NCBI RefSeq assembly: GCF_018128905.1
Contig: NZ_CP063808.1
Location: 9,486,001-9,550,000, forward strand
Direction of reading: 5' to 3'
Source: Streptomyces sp. A2-16
GTDB lineage: Bacteria; Actinomycetota; Actinomycetes; Streptomycetales; Streptomycetaceae
DNA: 64,000 bases
Under the pieces are notes generated by a model. It made no database searches. It was not told the origin of the DNA and saw nothing but the letters and a program-made list of their open reading frames with translations. Position 1 is the stretch's first letter; each line of letters starts with the position of its first letter. The position numbers and the translations under genes are program-made. This document shows, one piece after another, positions 17,029 to 26,017 of this stretch.

Positions 17029-17475
17029 ATGACGAGTCTGAGAACACCAGTTGAGGCCCTCTCCGTCGGCCACCCCACGTACAGCCAGACCTTCCCGTGC
17101 GAGCCGTCCACGGCCGAGCTCGGCCGCGAACTCGTCCGAGACGTCCTCGGTGTGTGGCACCTCGACGGCCTCGCCGACCGTGCCGCGCTGATCGTCACGG
17201 AGCTGATCGCGAACGCCTCCAGGCACACTCCGTGCTCCGAGATCCGCCTCACGGTTGGGCGGCCGAGCGCGACACGACTGCGTGTCGGGGTCATGGACCG
17301 GGAACCAGCGCGTCTGCCCATACTCAGCCAGGCGGCTGACGACGACGAGTCGGGGCGCGGGCTGCTCCTCGTCGATGCTGTCGCCGACCGCTGGGGCTAC
17401 GACCTGCAAGGCTCGGGCAGACGCCCCTGGGGCAAAGAGGTCTGGGCGGAACTCCGTACCGAGGGCGGCAAGTGA
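17029..17475 (+). CDS. ATP-binding anti-sigma-type kinase (HATPase_c)
   Basis: 148 residues. GHKL ATPase motifs are present: ALIVTELIANASRHTPCS (N box), RVGVMDREPARLP (G1 box), and DESGRGLLLVDAVADRWGYD (G2 box). Single-domain proteins of this type are RsbW-like serine kinases that bind sigma factors or STAS proteins; Streptomyces have dozens, many as orphans. A four-base GTGA overlap couples it to the next gene. It heads a run of small genes leading to the lanthipeptide precursor and may be regulatory for it (inference). Confidence 0.85.
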   Translation: MTSLRTPVEALSVGHPTYSQTFPCEPSTAELGRELVRDVLGVWHLDGLADRAALIVTELIANASRHTPCSEIRLTVGRPSATRLRVGVMDREPARLPILSQAADDDESGRGLLLVDAVADRWGYDLQGSGRRPWGKEVWAELRTEGGK

Positions 17476-17684
17476 GCAGCCCGGCCACGGCACCCTTGCC
17501 CCTTCCGGATCTCGCTCGACTCCGGCCCCGGCAGCAGATGGCCACGGACTGCGCCCTCTGCGCCCGGCTGCTGGGAGCGAGCGGTCGACGGCTGGGCGAG
17601 ATACGCCACCGGGACCTGCTGTTCCAGCTCTGGGCCTGCGCTCCCCACTGCCAGGCCGCCAGATCGACCATCCCGACCAGCTGA
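17472..17684 (+). CDS. Small Cys-containing protein, unknown
   Basis: Seventy residues starting from GTG overlapping the ATPase stop codon. It contains TDCALCARLLGAS (CxxC) and a later WACAPHC with a further CxxxC, so it may bind zinc. The family is not recognised, but coupling to the HATPase gene and the cysteine spacing support a real gene. Confidence 0.6.
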   Translation: MSSPATAPLPLPDLARLRPRQQMATDCALCARLLGASGRRLGEIRHRDLLFQLWACAPHCQAARSTIPTS

Positions 17685-17702
17685 GAAAGGGGAAGTCCTT
17701 CC

Positions 17703-17891
17703 ATGGAGTGGCCGTGGACCACCGGTGATTGCTGGCTCGGCTGCGGACGTACCGGAGTCCTGGTGATCTGGCTCGGCCCGGTGCAGTGGGACGGGCAGCA
17801 CGCCCCCTTCTACGCGTGCGAGCCGTGCCTCGATCGCCTCAAGGCCCAGGCGCTCGCCTACTTCATGGAGCGGCGGCCGGCATCCGCTTGA
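17703..17891 (+). CDS. Small Cys/Trp-rich protein, unknown
   Basis: Sixty-two residues (MEWPWTTGDCWLGCGRTGVL). It has CWLGC near the start and ACEPC near the middle, a typical two-pair zinc-binding layout. GAAAGGGGA lies upstream of the ATG. It follows the previous small gene by 18 bases and lies 188 bases before the FxLD precursor. Possible roles are a small zinc protein linked to the ATPase or to lanthipeptide regulation; the function is unknown. Confidence 0.6.
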   Translation: MEWPWTTGDCWLGCGRTGVLVIWLGPVQWDGQHAPFYACEPCLDRLKAQALAYFMERRPASA

Positions 17892-18079
17892 TCAGACTCC
17901 CGGCACACGACTTCCCGGCGTGAGGCAGCCACCCCGCGAGGACTTCCTACGCGGAGGCCGTCCTCTCGTGCCGGGCGGCCAGGAGCCGTCGGGGAGCAGC
18001 CGTCTGGCAACGCTCCCGTGGCGGCACCTGGTGGGCGCTCCAGCCCAGTAACACCACAACGATTACGAGGAGTTGAAGC

Positions 18080-18259
18080 ATGACGCGCAGCACCGTAGTT
18101 CCCAGCCGCACCGAAGTACGCCCGCAGATCCCGGGGGCATCGGACGGCTTCGACCTGGACGTCTCCCTCGTCGAGATCGCCGACCCGGCGGGCCTGGTCA
18201 ACCTGACCGACGACAACTGCGGGTCCACCTGCGGCGCCTGCACCACCAACGTCGCCTGA
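18080..18259 (+). CDS. FxLD-family lanthipeptide precursor
   Basis: Fifty-nine residues. The leader holds the family motif FDLD at residues 24–27 (in DGFDLDVSLVE), and the C-terminal core is TDDNCGSTCGACTTNVA. The core has Cys47, Cys51 and Cys54 with Ser49, Thr50, Thr55 and Thr56 as possible dehydration sites. The Asp-Asp before the first Cys is a possible target of the PIMT-like methyltransferase downstream. GAGGAG precedes the ATG. The gene is followed by a perfect hairpin and then lanB, lanC and the FxLD methyltransferase, so the cluster is complete. The ring pattern and the leader cleavage site cannot be read from sequence; no dedicated protease is present. Confidence 0.93.
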   Translation: MTRSTVVPSRTEVRPQIPGASDGFDLDVSLVEIADPAGLVNLTDDNCGSTCGACTTNVA

Positions 18260-18282
18260 TCCGGCCCCAAGCCATCCCGGTC

Positions 18283-18314
18283 TGGTGCCGCCGCGTCTCC
18301 ACGCGGCGGCACCA
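18283..18314 (+). terminator. Perfect hairpin between precursor and lanB (attenuator)
   Basis: TGGTGCCGCCGCGT and ACGCGGCGGCACCA form a 14-bp perfect stem with a CTCC loop, with no U-tract after it. It is likely a partial terminator that lets precursor transcripts outnumber enzyme transcripts and may protect their 3' ends. Confidence 0.8.
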
Positions 18315-18346
18315 GCCGCCCGCCCCCTCGCCTACGGAGGTACTTG

Positions 18347-21300
18347 GTGGTTGCTCCGCCCGCAGCGTTCCGCACCGGTTCCACTGCTCTCGTGCGCGCC
18401 GTGGTCCGACCCTCGCTGCCGTTTCCTCCATGCCCTGACCTCGACGACCGCTCGCCCAATGGTTCGTCTGCCCGTGTGGCGTGGCTACGCGCGGTCTGGG
18501 CGGACAAGGACGTCGCCGAGGCACTCCAGCACTCCAGCCCGGTCCTGGCCGCGCAAGTAGGGGCCCTGTGTGCGGCCGAGCATCCCGCCCTCCGGGATGT
18601 GCAGCGTGCGGCGCTGTCCGTGGCCCGCTACCTGCTGCGGGCCCAGCACCGCGCGACACCCTTCGGCCTGTTCGCCGGCGTGGCCACCGCGGAGTTCGGC
18701 CCGCAGGCGCAAGCAGACTGGGGCGAGGAGCACGTGGCCGTGGGCCGCGCGGGGGCAGAGTGGCTGGCGGCCCTGGTCGAACGGTTGGAGTCCTGCCTGG
18801 ACCTCCTCGAACGGCTGCCCGTCGTCATCAACAACACCGTGACGTCCCGGGGAGACCGGCTCATCGTGCCGTTCCAGCCCGACGTCCAGGACGACCGGAC
18901 TCGCGCGGTCGAGGCGTCCCTAGCCCTGAGCGGACCGGTGCGCGCGGTCCTTGCCGCGACCCGGGCGCCGATCCGGTTCGGCACTCTCGTGGACAAGCTC
19001 CGAGCGGAGTTCCCCGAGGCCGGTCCCGAGAAGGCACGTCAACTGCTGACGGAGCTGATCCGGCGACGGGTACTGATCACGAGCTTGCACGCACCAAGCA
19101 CCGAGACCGACGCCCTCGGGTATTTACTGGGCCAACTCGACGCGATCGACGCCCGAAGCCTCGCCCCGGTCGCGGAGACCGTACGCGAACTCCACGCGGC
19201 TCGGGCGGGCCTGGAGGATTACGCCACGCACGGCGGCCGGGACACCGTGGCGGCGCAGATGCGAGACCTCGTCCCCGGCCTGCGCCGCCACCCCGTCGCG
19301 CTCGACCTCCGCTTGGACGCGCAGATCGTTCTGCCGGAAGCGGTCGCACGCGAGATCGAGCGCGCCGCTCTCATCCTGACCCGCTTGAGCAGCCGCCCGT
19401 ACGGGACCGCTGCCTGGAACGAGTACCACCAGCGGTTCTACGAGCGGTACGGCATCGGCACGATGGTGCCGCTCGCGGAGGTCGTGGCGGACAGCGGCAC
19501 CGGCTATCCCGACAGCTACCCAGGCGCTCCGGCCGGCGCACGCAGGCCCCGCGTCTCCGCTCGGGACGATGCCCTCGTTCGGCTGGCTCAGGCCGCGGCG
19601 CTCGACGGCCGTGACGAAGCGATCCTCACGGACGAACAGATTGAGGCCCTGGACGTGGGGCCCGACGAGCCTCGGCTGCCGCCGCACTTGGAGATCGGGG
19701 TGCGGGTGCATGCAGTCAGCCTGGAGGAGTTGCAGCGCGGGCGGTTCCGGCTGGAGGTCATGAGCGTGTCCCGAGGCGCCGGCGTCTCCGCGGGCCGGTT
19801 CCTCAGCGTGCTGGCCCCCGCCGAGCGGAAGGCCCTGGCCGCCGAGCTTGCCGACCTCCCGGCCGCAGACGGCAACACCATGCCCGCGCAGCTCTCTTTC
19901 CCGCCCCTGCTCCCCGCGAGTGCCCATGTCACTCGCTCCCCACAGGTTCTACCCAACGTGATCAGCCTTCAGGAGCACCGCGCCCCGCAGGGCACCGTCC
20001 TCACCCCGGAGGACTTGGCCGTGGGATGCGACGGCCGCCGCATCTACCTCGCCGTCCCCGAGCGAGGCCACCGCATCGAGGCCATCGGGATGCATGCCCT
20101 GAACCTCCGCACCCACACCCCGCCACTGGTGCGGTTCCTCACCGAACTGTCCCGCGCCCAGTGCGCGCAGGTCACCGTCTTCGACTGGGGCGCCGCAGCG
20201 GCCATGCCGTTCCTTCCACGTCTGCGGTACGGCCGCATCGTGCTGGCCCCGGCACGCTGGCGGCTGGAAGCGCCCGAACTGCCCGGCCACGTCCGCCCTC
20301 GGGACGAGTGGGATGCTGCGCTCGCCGACTGGCGTGCCCGGCGGAGGCTGCCGCGCCATGTCCATCTCGTTGAGGACGACCGACGTCTCTTCCTCGACCT
20401 CGACGAGGCCGGCCACCGGACGCTCCTGCGTCAGCACCTCGACCGCACGCGTCTGGCCGTGCTGGTCGAGGACCCGGAACCGGAAGCGTACGGCTGGTGC
20501 GGCGGGCGAGCTCACGAGGTCGTAGTTCCGCTCAAGGCCACCCGACCGCCGACCTGGCCGCCACTGCCCGACCCCAGCCGGGCCCGTGCCCTGTCTTCGC
20601 CCCAGATGCAGACGCCTGCCGCTTCCTCAGTTCTTCTGGCGGCCCTGTACGGCGACCCCCGCCGCCAAGACGTCTTGCTCTCCCGGCATTTGCCCGGCCT
20701 CCTCGAACAGCTCGGCAACCCGCCGTGGTGGTTCATCCGCTTCCGAGACCCGGACCAACACCTCCGCGTACGCATCGCCCTCCCCGACCCGGAAGCCTTC
20801 GCCGACACGGCCCGAACGGTGAGCGCCTGGGCCGACGAGCTACGAGGCATCGGCCTGCTGGCCGACCTGCGCTATCCCACCTCGTACCGGGAGATGGGCC
20901 GCTGGGGCTCCGCCATCGCATGGGAGGCGGCCGAGGAGGTCTTCCGGGCGGACTCGCGCGCCGTCCTGGCCCAGCTCGCACAGCCACAGCGCCCCAGTCA
21001 GCGCACGCTGGTGGCGGCCCACACGATCGCCATCGCTTCCGCGTTTCTCGGCACCACCGAGGCCGGGATGCGGTGGCTGATCGACCATGTCTCGCCAACC
21101 GCACCCGTGCCCGTTCCGCGCCCGCAGTTCACCGAAGCAGTACGGCTCGCCGACCCGAGCGACGACTGGTCGGTCTTGCGCAGTGTCCCTGGCGGAGACG
21201 CCATCGTGTCCGGATGGGTCGACCGGGAAGCGGCACTCGCCACGTACCGGCCGCACCTGCCCGGCCCGGACACCCAGGGCATCGCCGTCGACGACGTCCT

Positions 21301-21430
21301 GACATCCCTGCTGCACGTCCACTTCGTGCGCCACGTCGCCGTGAACTTCCCGGAGGAAGAGGTGTGCCTCTACCTGGCGCGCGCCGCCGCCCTGGCCTGG
21401 ACCGCCCGCACCAAGGGGAGGGCCTCGTGA
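18347..21430 (+). CDS. Class I lanthipeptide dehydratase LanB (full length)
   Basis: About 1,027 residues. In this enzyme class the N-terminal domain glutamylates Ser/Thr of the precursor using glutamyl-tRNA, and the C-terminal domain eliminates glutamate to give dehydroalanine or dehydrobutyrine. The glutamylation domain is shown by YLLRAQHRATPFGLFAGVAT near residue 100. The elimination domain (SpaB_C type) starts around residue 758 with SVLLAALYGDPRRQDVLLSR, then PPWWFIRFRDPDQHLRVRIA. I chose GTG at 18347, six bases after GGAGG, over the TTG just before it. Its stop overlaps the lanC start. It acts in the cytoplasm with LanC and the methyltransferase. Confidence 0.92.
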   Translation: MVAPPAAFRTGSTALVRAVVRPSLPFPPCPDLDDRSPNGSSARVAWLRAVWADKDVAEALQHSSPVLAAQVGALCAAEHPALRDVQRAALSVARYLLRAQHRATPFGLFAGVATAEFGPQAQADWGEEHVAVGRAGAEWLAALVERLESCLDLLERLPVVINNTVTSRGDRLIVPFQPDVQDDRTRAVEASLALSGPVRAVLAATRAPIRFGTLVDKLRAEFPEAGPEKARQLLTELIRRRVLITSLHAPSTETDALGYLLGQLDAIDARSLAPVAETVRELHAARAGLEDYATHGGRDTVAAQMRDLVPGLRRHPVALDLRLDAQIVLPEAVAREIERAALILTRLSSRPYGTAAWNEYHQRFYERYGIGTMVPLAEVVADSGTGYPDSYPGAPAGARRPRVSARDDALVRLAQAAALDGRDEAILTDEQIEALDVGPDEPRLPPHLEIGVRVHAVSLEELQRGRFRLEVMSVSRGAGVSAGRFLSVLAPAERKALAAELADLPAADGNTMPAQLSFPPLLPASAHVTRSPQVLPNVISLQEHRAPQGTVLTPEDLAVGCDGRRIYLAVPERGHRIEAIGMHALNLRTHTPPLVRFLTELSRAQCAQVTVFDWGAAAAMPFLPRLRYGRIVLAPARWRLEAPELPGHVRPRDEWDAALADWRARRRLPRHVHLVEDDRRLFLDLDEAGHRTLLRQHLDRTRLAVLVEDPEPEAYGWCGGRAHEVVVPLKATRPPTWPPLPDPSRARALSSPQMQTPAASSVLLAALYGDPRRQDVLLSRHLPGLLEQLGNPPWWFIRFRDPDQHLRVRIALPDPEAFADTARTVSAWADELRGIGLLADLRYPTSYREMGRWGSAIAWEAAEEVFRADSRAVLAQLAQPQRPSQRTLVAAHTIAIASAFLGTTEAGMRWLIDHVSPTAPVPVPRPQFTEAVRLADPSDDWSVLRSVPGGDAIVSGWVDREAALATYRPHLPGPDTQGIAVDDVLTSLLHVHFVRHVAVNFPEEEVCLYLARAAALAWTARTKGRAS

Positions 21431-22701
21431 ACGCGCACCCCACGCTCGGCCTGGTCGACGCCATCGCCGCCCGGCTCACCGACCCCGAGACCATGCCTCA
21501 CGGCTCCAGGACGCTGTGCTCGGACCGCCAGCATCTTGCTTACGGGCCACCGGGCATCGCGCTCCTGCACATCGAGCAGGCCGCGAACGGCCTCGGTCCG
21601 TGGCACCGCGCCCACGACTGGCTCGCCGCCGCCTCCCGGCAGCCGCTCACCAGCGGCCCGGACAGCCACCCCTTCTACGGAGTGCCCGCGCTCGCCCACG
21701 CCCTGACCTGCGCGGCCGACCACCTTCCCGGCTCCTACCAGCGCGCCCTCGACGCGTCGGACGGACAGATCGCAGTCGACGCCGGACGCCGTCTCGACGC
21801 CGCACACCGCCGCATCGACGCCGGACGCCTGCCGCATCTCGCCGAGTTCGACGCCATCCGGGGCCTCACCGGATACGGCGCCTACCTACTGCGCCGAAAC
21901 CCCGGCAGCTCCACGACGCGCGCCGTTCTCGACTACTGCGTACGCCTCACCGAACCGATCACCCACCACGGCGAGACCCTTCCGGGCTGGTGGACGGAGA
22001 CCGGTCCCTCGGGCAGCCCGGACGACCGATTCCCGGGCGGACACGCCAACACCGGCATGGCCCACGGCATCGGCGGCGTCCTCGCGCTCCTGGCCATCGC
22101 CGCTCGGAACGGCTCCGTCACCGACGGGCACCACGCAGCACTGCACTCCATCCTGACCTGGCTGGACCGCTGGAAGGAGGAGGCCGACGGTGGACCGGCC
22201 TGGCCGTACTGGGTCACTCACGGCGAGCTGCGAAGCGGGCGTCTCTCCCCGTCCGCGCCCCGGCGGCCCTCCTGGTGCTACGGCACCGCCGGCCTCGCCC
22301 GCGCCCAGCAATTTGCCGCACTGGCCCTCGGCGATACCGGCCGCCAGATCGACGCGGAGAACGCGCTCGTGGCCGCCCTCACCGACCCCGAGCAGCTGAA
22401 GGCCACGACGGACAACGGCCTCTGCCACGGGTTCGCCGGCCTCGCCCACATCGCCGCACGTACGGCAGACGACGCCCACCCCTCGACCGCGGAGAAACTC
22501 CGCGCCGCGATCCCGGCCCTCCTGACTGCGGTCATCCCACCGGGCATCGACCCCGAACTCATGGCCACGGCGCTCATCCAGGAGGAGGAAAGCGGCCCCG
22601 GCCTACTCGACGGCGCCGCCGGCATAGCCCTGGCCCTCCTCGCGCCCAGCACCGCCGCACCACCCCGGTCCCCCTGGGATGCATGCCTCCTCATCGCCTG
22701 A
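21427..22701 (+). CDS. Lanthionine cyclase LanC
   Basis: 424 residues, starting at a GTG that overlaps the lanB stop (GTGA). LanC enzymes use zinc to activate Cys thiols for addition to dehydrated residues. The expected ligands are present: SWCYGTAG (Cys284) and GLCHGFAG (Cys333, His334). GHANTGMAHGIGG and LDGAAGIALAL are the other glycine-rich turns of the alpha-toroid. It is longer at the N-terminus than minimal LanC, with a poorly conserved first about 100 residues. Confidence 0.9.
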   Translation: MNAHPTLGLVDAIAARLTDPETMPHGSRTLCSDRQHLAYGPPGIALLHIEQAANGLGPWHRAHDWLAAASRQPLTSGPDSHPFYGVPALAHALTCAADHLPGSYQRALDASDGQIAVDAGRRLDAAHRRIDAGRLPHLAEFDAIRGLTGYGAYLLRRNPGSSTTRAVLDYCVRLTEPITHHGETLPGWWTETGPSGSPDDRFPGGHANTGMAHGIGGVLALLAIAARNGSVTDGHHAALHSILTWLDRWKEEADGGPAWPYWVTHGELRSGRLSPSAPRRPSWCYGTAGLARAQQFAALALGDTGRQIDAENALVAALTDPEQLKATTDNGLCHGFAGLAHIAARTADDAHPSTAEKLRAAIPALLTAVIPPGIDPELMATALIQEEESGPGLLDGAAGIALALLAPSTAAPPRSPWDACLLIA

Positions 22702-22722
22702 TCCACCGACCGAAGGACCTCA

Positions 22723-24789
22723 ATGCCTCCCGACCGCTGGCAGCAGCACAACATCACCTTCGTCCACCGCGAGATCGCCGAACGCCTCGGCCCCACCCTG
22801 ATCGAGGCAGAGGCCGATGGGCAGCTCACCGACTGGTGGTTCATGAACAAGCAGCCCTGGCCGCTGCGTTACCGCGCGGACAAGCCCTCACCAGCCATCG
22901 AGTCGCTCCTGAGCGATCTCATCGGCGACGGCGTGGCCGTGTCGTGCCTGCCCTGCGTCTACGAGCCCGAGACTGACGCATTCGGCGGCCCGGAGGCCAT
23001 GGACGCAGCCCACGAACTCTTCCACAGCGACTCCCGCCACCTGCTCACCTACCAGCCGAGCTCGCAGCACTTGGGACGCCGGGAGACCGCCGTCCTGCTG
23101 GCGAGCGTCATGATGCGCGGCGCTGGACTCGACTGGTTCGAACAGGGCGACGTATGGGCGAAGGTCGCGGTCCTTCGCCCGGCCGACAATCCACCACCAC
23201 CCGAACGAGCAGCCGAACTGGCTCCGCCCATTCGGAAGCTCATGACCGCCGATGCCCACAGCCTCTGCCGCCCGGGTGGCCCACTCCACCCTCACGAGGA
23301 ATGGGTGACCGCCTTCCAACGGGCCGGCGCCACACTCGCCGACCTCTCAGGCCGCGGCGCCCTCACCCGCGGCCTGCGAGCCGTCATCACCCACCACGTG
23401 ATCTTCCACGCCAACCGCGCCGGTCTCCTCCGGGACGACCAGAGCGCCCTGTCCCACATCGCACGAGAGGTAGTCATGGGAACGAGTGACCACACCGAGT
23501 CGCCCACCGAGGCAACGGCCGACATCGATAGCGTCAGCGCGGTGAACACCGACACGATCACCACCACCACGGCGGACGCCGAGCGTCTCCGCAACGCCTT
23601 GGTCGACCGGCTCCGCGCGGACGGACACGCCCGCACGTCCGCCGTCGAAACCGCGTTGCGGACCGTGCCCCGCCACGTGTTCGTGCCCGACGCGTCCCTC
23701 GAAGACGCCTACGCCAACGCACCGGTGCACATCAAGTACGACACCGACGGCACGTCCATCTCCTGCGCCTCCCAGCCGGGCGTCGTCGCCCTCATGCTGG
23801 ACCAGCTCGACGCCCAGCCCGGCGAGCGCATTCTCGAACTCGGCGCCGGCACCGGTTACAACGCCGGTCTGCTCGCCCACCTGGTCGGCGAGAACGGACA
23901 CGTGACCACCCTCGACGTCGACGACGACCTCGTGGAGGGTGCCCGCACGCACCTCGCCGCCGCCGGGATCACCAACGTCGAGGCCGTGACCCGCGACGGG
24001 GCACTCGGCTACGCCGAGGCAGCGCCGTACGACCGGATCATCGCCACCGTCGGCGCGCACGGCGTACCGCACGCGTGGCTGCAACAACTCGCCCCCGGCG
24101 GTCGGCTCCTAGTCCCCCAGCGCCTCAAGGGCACGGTGTCCCGCTCCATCGCCTACGAGCAGCGTGACGGCCGGTGGGTGTCCCTCGGCAGCGAGATGAA
24201 CACCTTCATGCCGCTTCGGCGGGGCATCGCCGACGACGACCGCCGAGTGATCCCACTCAGTACGGACGGCACCGTACGACTCCAGGCCCCCGCCGGGCTC
24301 AGCATCGACGCCGATGCCCTCGCAGGCGTACTTGACCAGCCGCGCACCGAGGAGTGGACCGGCATGACGGTCCGCGCCATGGAGTCGCCGGAGTGGATGG
24401 AACTGTTCCTCACCTGCTCCCTCCCTTCCGGCCTGATCCGGATGCTGTTCCCCCGGAGCGCCAAGGGCACCCTGCTGACGGAGGATCCTTACCCCTCGTC
24501 AACTGCGGTCGTCGACAAGGGTGCCGTCACCTACCTCGCCCGGCGCGTGTCCAAGGAGACGACCTCCGAGGGCGACAAGCTCTGGGAGTTCGGCGTCATT
24601 GGCCACGGCCCCGGCAGCGACGAGCTGGCCGCGGAGGTCGCCGACACTATCCGCACCTGGGACAGGGAGTACCGAGGCCGTGAGGCCACGTTCGAGATCC
24701 AGCCCCTCGACGCCCCCGAGATCGAGCGGCGCCCGGGTCTCTTCGCCCTCGACACGCCGCTGAACCGCATCGTCGTCGACTGGCGATAA
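22723..24789 (+). CDS. FxLD-system methyltransferase: SpaB_C-like domain fused to PIMT-type methyltransferase
   Basis: 688 residues. Residues about 1–250 form a thiopeptide-type/SpaB_C-like domain (WQQHNITFVHREIAERLGP, DWWFMNKQPWPLRYRAD). From about 285 it is a protein-L-isoaspartate O-methyltransferase: TVPRHVFVPDASLEDAYA, then LELGAGTGYNAGLLAHL (about 371–387, AdoMet site). The C-terminal about 200 residues belong only to the FxLD family. PIMT-type enzymes in lanthipeptide clusters methylate a core Asp, leading to aspartimide or isoaspartate; the core Asp-Asp here fits. Because LanB already has its own elimination domain, the extra SpaB_C-like domain may dock the leader rather than catalyse (inference). 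GAAGGA precedes the ATG. Confidence 0.92.
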   Translation: MPPDRWQQHNITFVHREIAERLGPTLIEAEADGQLTDWWFMNKQPWPLRYRADKPSPAIESLLSDLIGDGVAVSCLPCVYEPETDAFGGPEAMDAAHELFHSDSRHLLTYQPSSQHLGRRETAVLLASVMMRGAGLDWFEQGDVWAKVAVLRPADNPPPPERAAELAPPIRKLMTADAHSLCRPGGPLHPHEEWVTAFQRAGATLADLSGRGALTRGLRAVITHHVIFHANRAGLLRDDQSALSHIAREVVMGTSDHTESPTEATADIDSVSAVNTDTITTTTADAERLRNALVDRLRADGHARTSAVETALRTVPRHVFVPDASLEDAYANAPVHIKYDTDGTSISCASQPGVVALMLDQLDAQPGERILELGAGTGYNAGLLAHLVGENGHVTTLDVDDDLVEGARTHLAAAGITNVEAVTRDGALGYAEAAPYDRIIATVGAHGVPHAWLQQLAPGGRLLVPQRLKGTVSRSIAYEQRDGRWVSLGSEMNTFMPLRRGIADDDRRVIPLSTDGTVRLQAPAGLSIDADALAGVLDQPRTEEWTGMTVRAMESPEWMELFLTCSLPSGLIRMLFPRSAKGTLLTEDPYPSSTAVVDKGAVTYLARRVSKETTSEGDKLWEFGVIGHGPGSDELAAEVADTIRTWDREYRGREATFEIQPLDAPEIERRPGLFALDTPLNRIVVDWR

Positions 24790-24805
24790 CACCGCTCGTG
24801 TAGCG

Positions 24806-24842
24806 GACGGTGCCCGTCGGCACACGACCGGCGGGCACCGTC
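24806..24842 (+). terminator. Hairpin after the methyltransferase gene
   Basis: GACGGTGCCCG and CGGGCACCGTC form an 11-bp stem across a 15-base loop in the 88-base gap. There is no U-tract, so it may attenuate rather than end transcription into the next gene. Confidence 0.6.
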
Positions 24843-24877
24843 GCCTCAGCAGTCCTCACTCTCGACCCGGGGAATCC

Positions 24878-26011
24878 ATGGACCCACACGGCCCCATAGC
24901 CCAGCGTTTCCCGCTCATCGCCCGATTCCGCCCCGCCTGCCTGCCCCTGCCTGAACGCGTGCGCGCACTCGTCGACCTGGCCGACACCGCAGTCAAAGAG
25001 ACCGATCAGGGGCTCGCATCGGCCGTCTACAACCAGGCCGCGCTCATCGCCTCCGACCTCGACCTCCCCGATCTCGCCCGCGAGATGTGCCACCAGCACG
25101 CCGCCGCCTACCTTCATTCCTGCCCCCTGCCCGGCATGAGCGCGATCCGAGGACTGGAACCGGTCGTCAATCTCGCTCGCCTCCAGATCCGCGCCGGCCA
25201 CGCCGATGAGGGCCGCCAGCGACTACTCAACCTGTACAAGGCCGTCGAGGCGGGCACAGCCGCCCGGTTCGAGGACGTCAAGGTACCTGCGGACCTCACT
25301 GCGACCGCCGAAGACCGTCAGGAGGTTCGCGCGTGGCTGTGGCGCGTCCTCCTCGCCGACGGCACGCGCACCCTCACCACCGAGGGGCGATGGGCCGAGG
25401 CCCTGGCGCACACCGAAGCCCACCATGGCATCGGACAGCGGATGCTCGACGGTCGGCAGGTCGCCGTACTCACCGCCCTCGTTGCGAACGACACGGCAAG
25501 GGCAGCTGGTCTCCTCGCCGACACGATGCCCGGCGACCCGTGGGAGCAAGCCGTCACGGCATGCCTGACCGTCCTGTGCCGCCGCGACGCCGGGCAGCCG
25601 ATCGACAGCCACCTGGCCGAACTGCTCACGACCTACTCCGGACGGAAGACCGAACCGGGGATGACCGTCTTCGACACCCGCCTCGGACTTACCGTCCTCG
25701 ACGCGATCGGTTCCGCCGAGGCGCTCGCCGCGCACCGCATCGTCGAGGACCTCCACCGCACGACGACGGACGCCGAGGACGGCTACGCGGCCCGCGAGAA
25801 CTTGGCTCACCCTCTGTTCACCGAGATCGCCACGGACCGGCAAGTGCAGGACTGTCGCGCGCTGGTGCGCGCCTGCGCCCTCGGCTCAGGGAGCCTCCCG
25901 GACGAGCTGCGAGGAGAACTGGCGGCGGCTCTGCGCGCCAGCGACCGCGTGATCAGGGGAAGCCTCGCACGTTCCTCCGATCCCGGAGGGACGCAACCGC
26001 TGAGGTTGTGA
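24878..26011 (+). CDS. TPR-like helical protein associated with the FxLD cluster
   Basis: 377 residues, almost entirely helical with repeat-like units (VRALVDLADTAVKETDQGLA, ARLQIRAGHADEGRQRLLNL, WAEALAHTEAHHGIGQRMLD). No enzyme motif, signal peptide or membrane segment is visible. It is the last + strand gene of the cluster and convergent with the relaxase gene six bases away. Similar proteins follow FxLD methyltransferases in other Streptomyces as I recall, so a regulatory or scaffold role in lanthipeptide production is plausible but unproven. Confidence 0.7.
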   Translation: MDPHGPIAQRFPLIARFRPACLPLPERVRALVDLADTAVKETDQGLASAVYNQAALIASDLDLPDLAREMCHQHAAAYLHSCPLPGMSAIRGLEPVVNLARLQIRAGHADEGRQRLLNLYKAVEAGTAARFEDVKVPADLTATAEDRQEVRAWLWRVLLADGTRTLTTEGRWAEALAHTEAHHGIGQRMLDGRQVAVLTALVANDTARAAGLLADTMPGDPWEQAVTACLTVLCRRDAGQPIDSHLAELLTTYSGRKTEPGMTVFDTRLGLTVLDAIGSAEALAAHRIVEDLHRTTTDAEDGYAARENLAHPLFTEIATDRQVQDCRALVRACALGSGSLPDELRGELAAALRASDRVIRGSLARSSDPGGTQPLRL

Positions 26012-26017
26012 CGGTGT

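Noticed and set aside
20497..21426. Long 5' extension of the lanC frame
   Set aside because: It overlaps lanB in another frame with Arg/Pro-rich nonsense; the GTG overlapping the lanB stop gives the expected LanC start.
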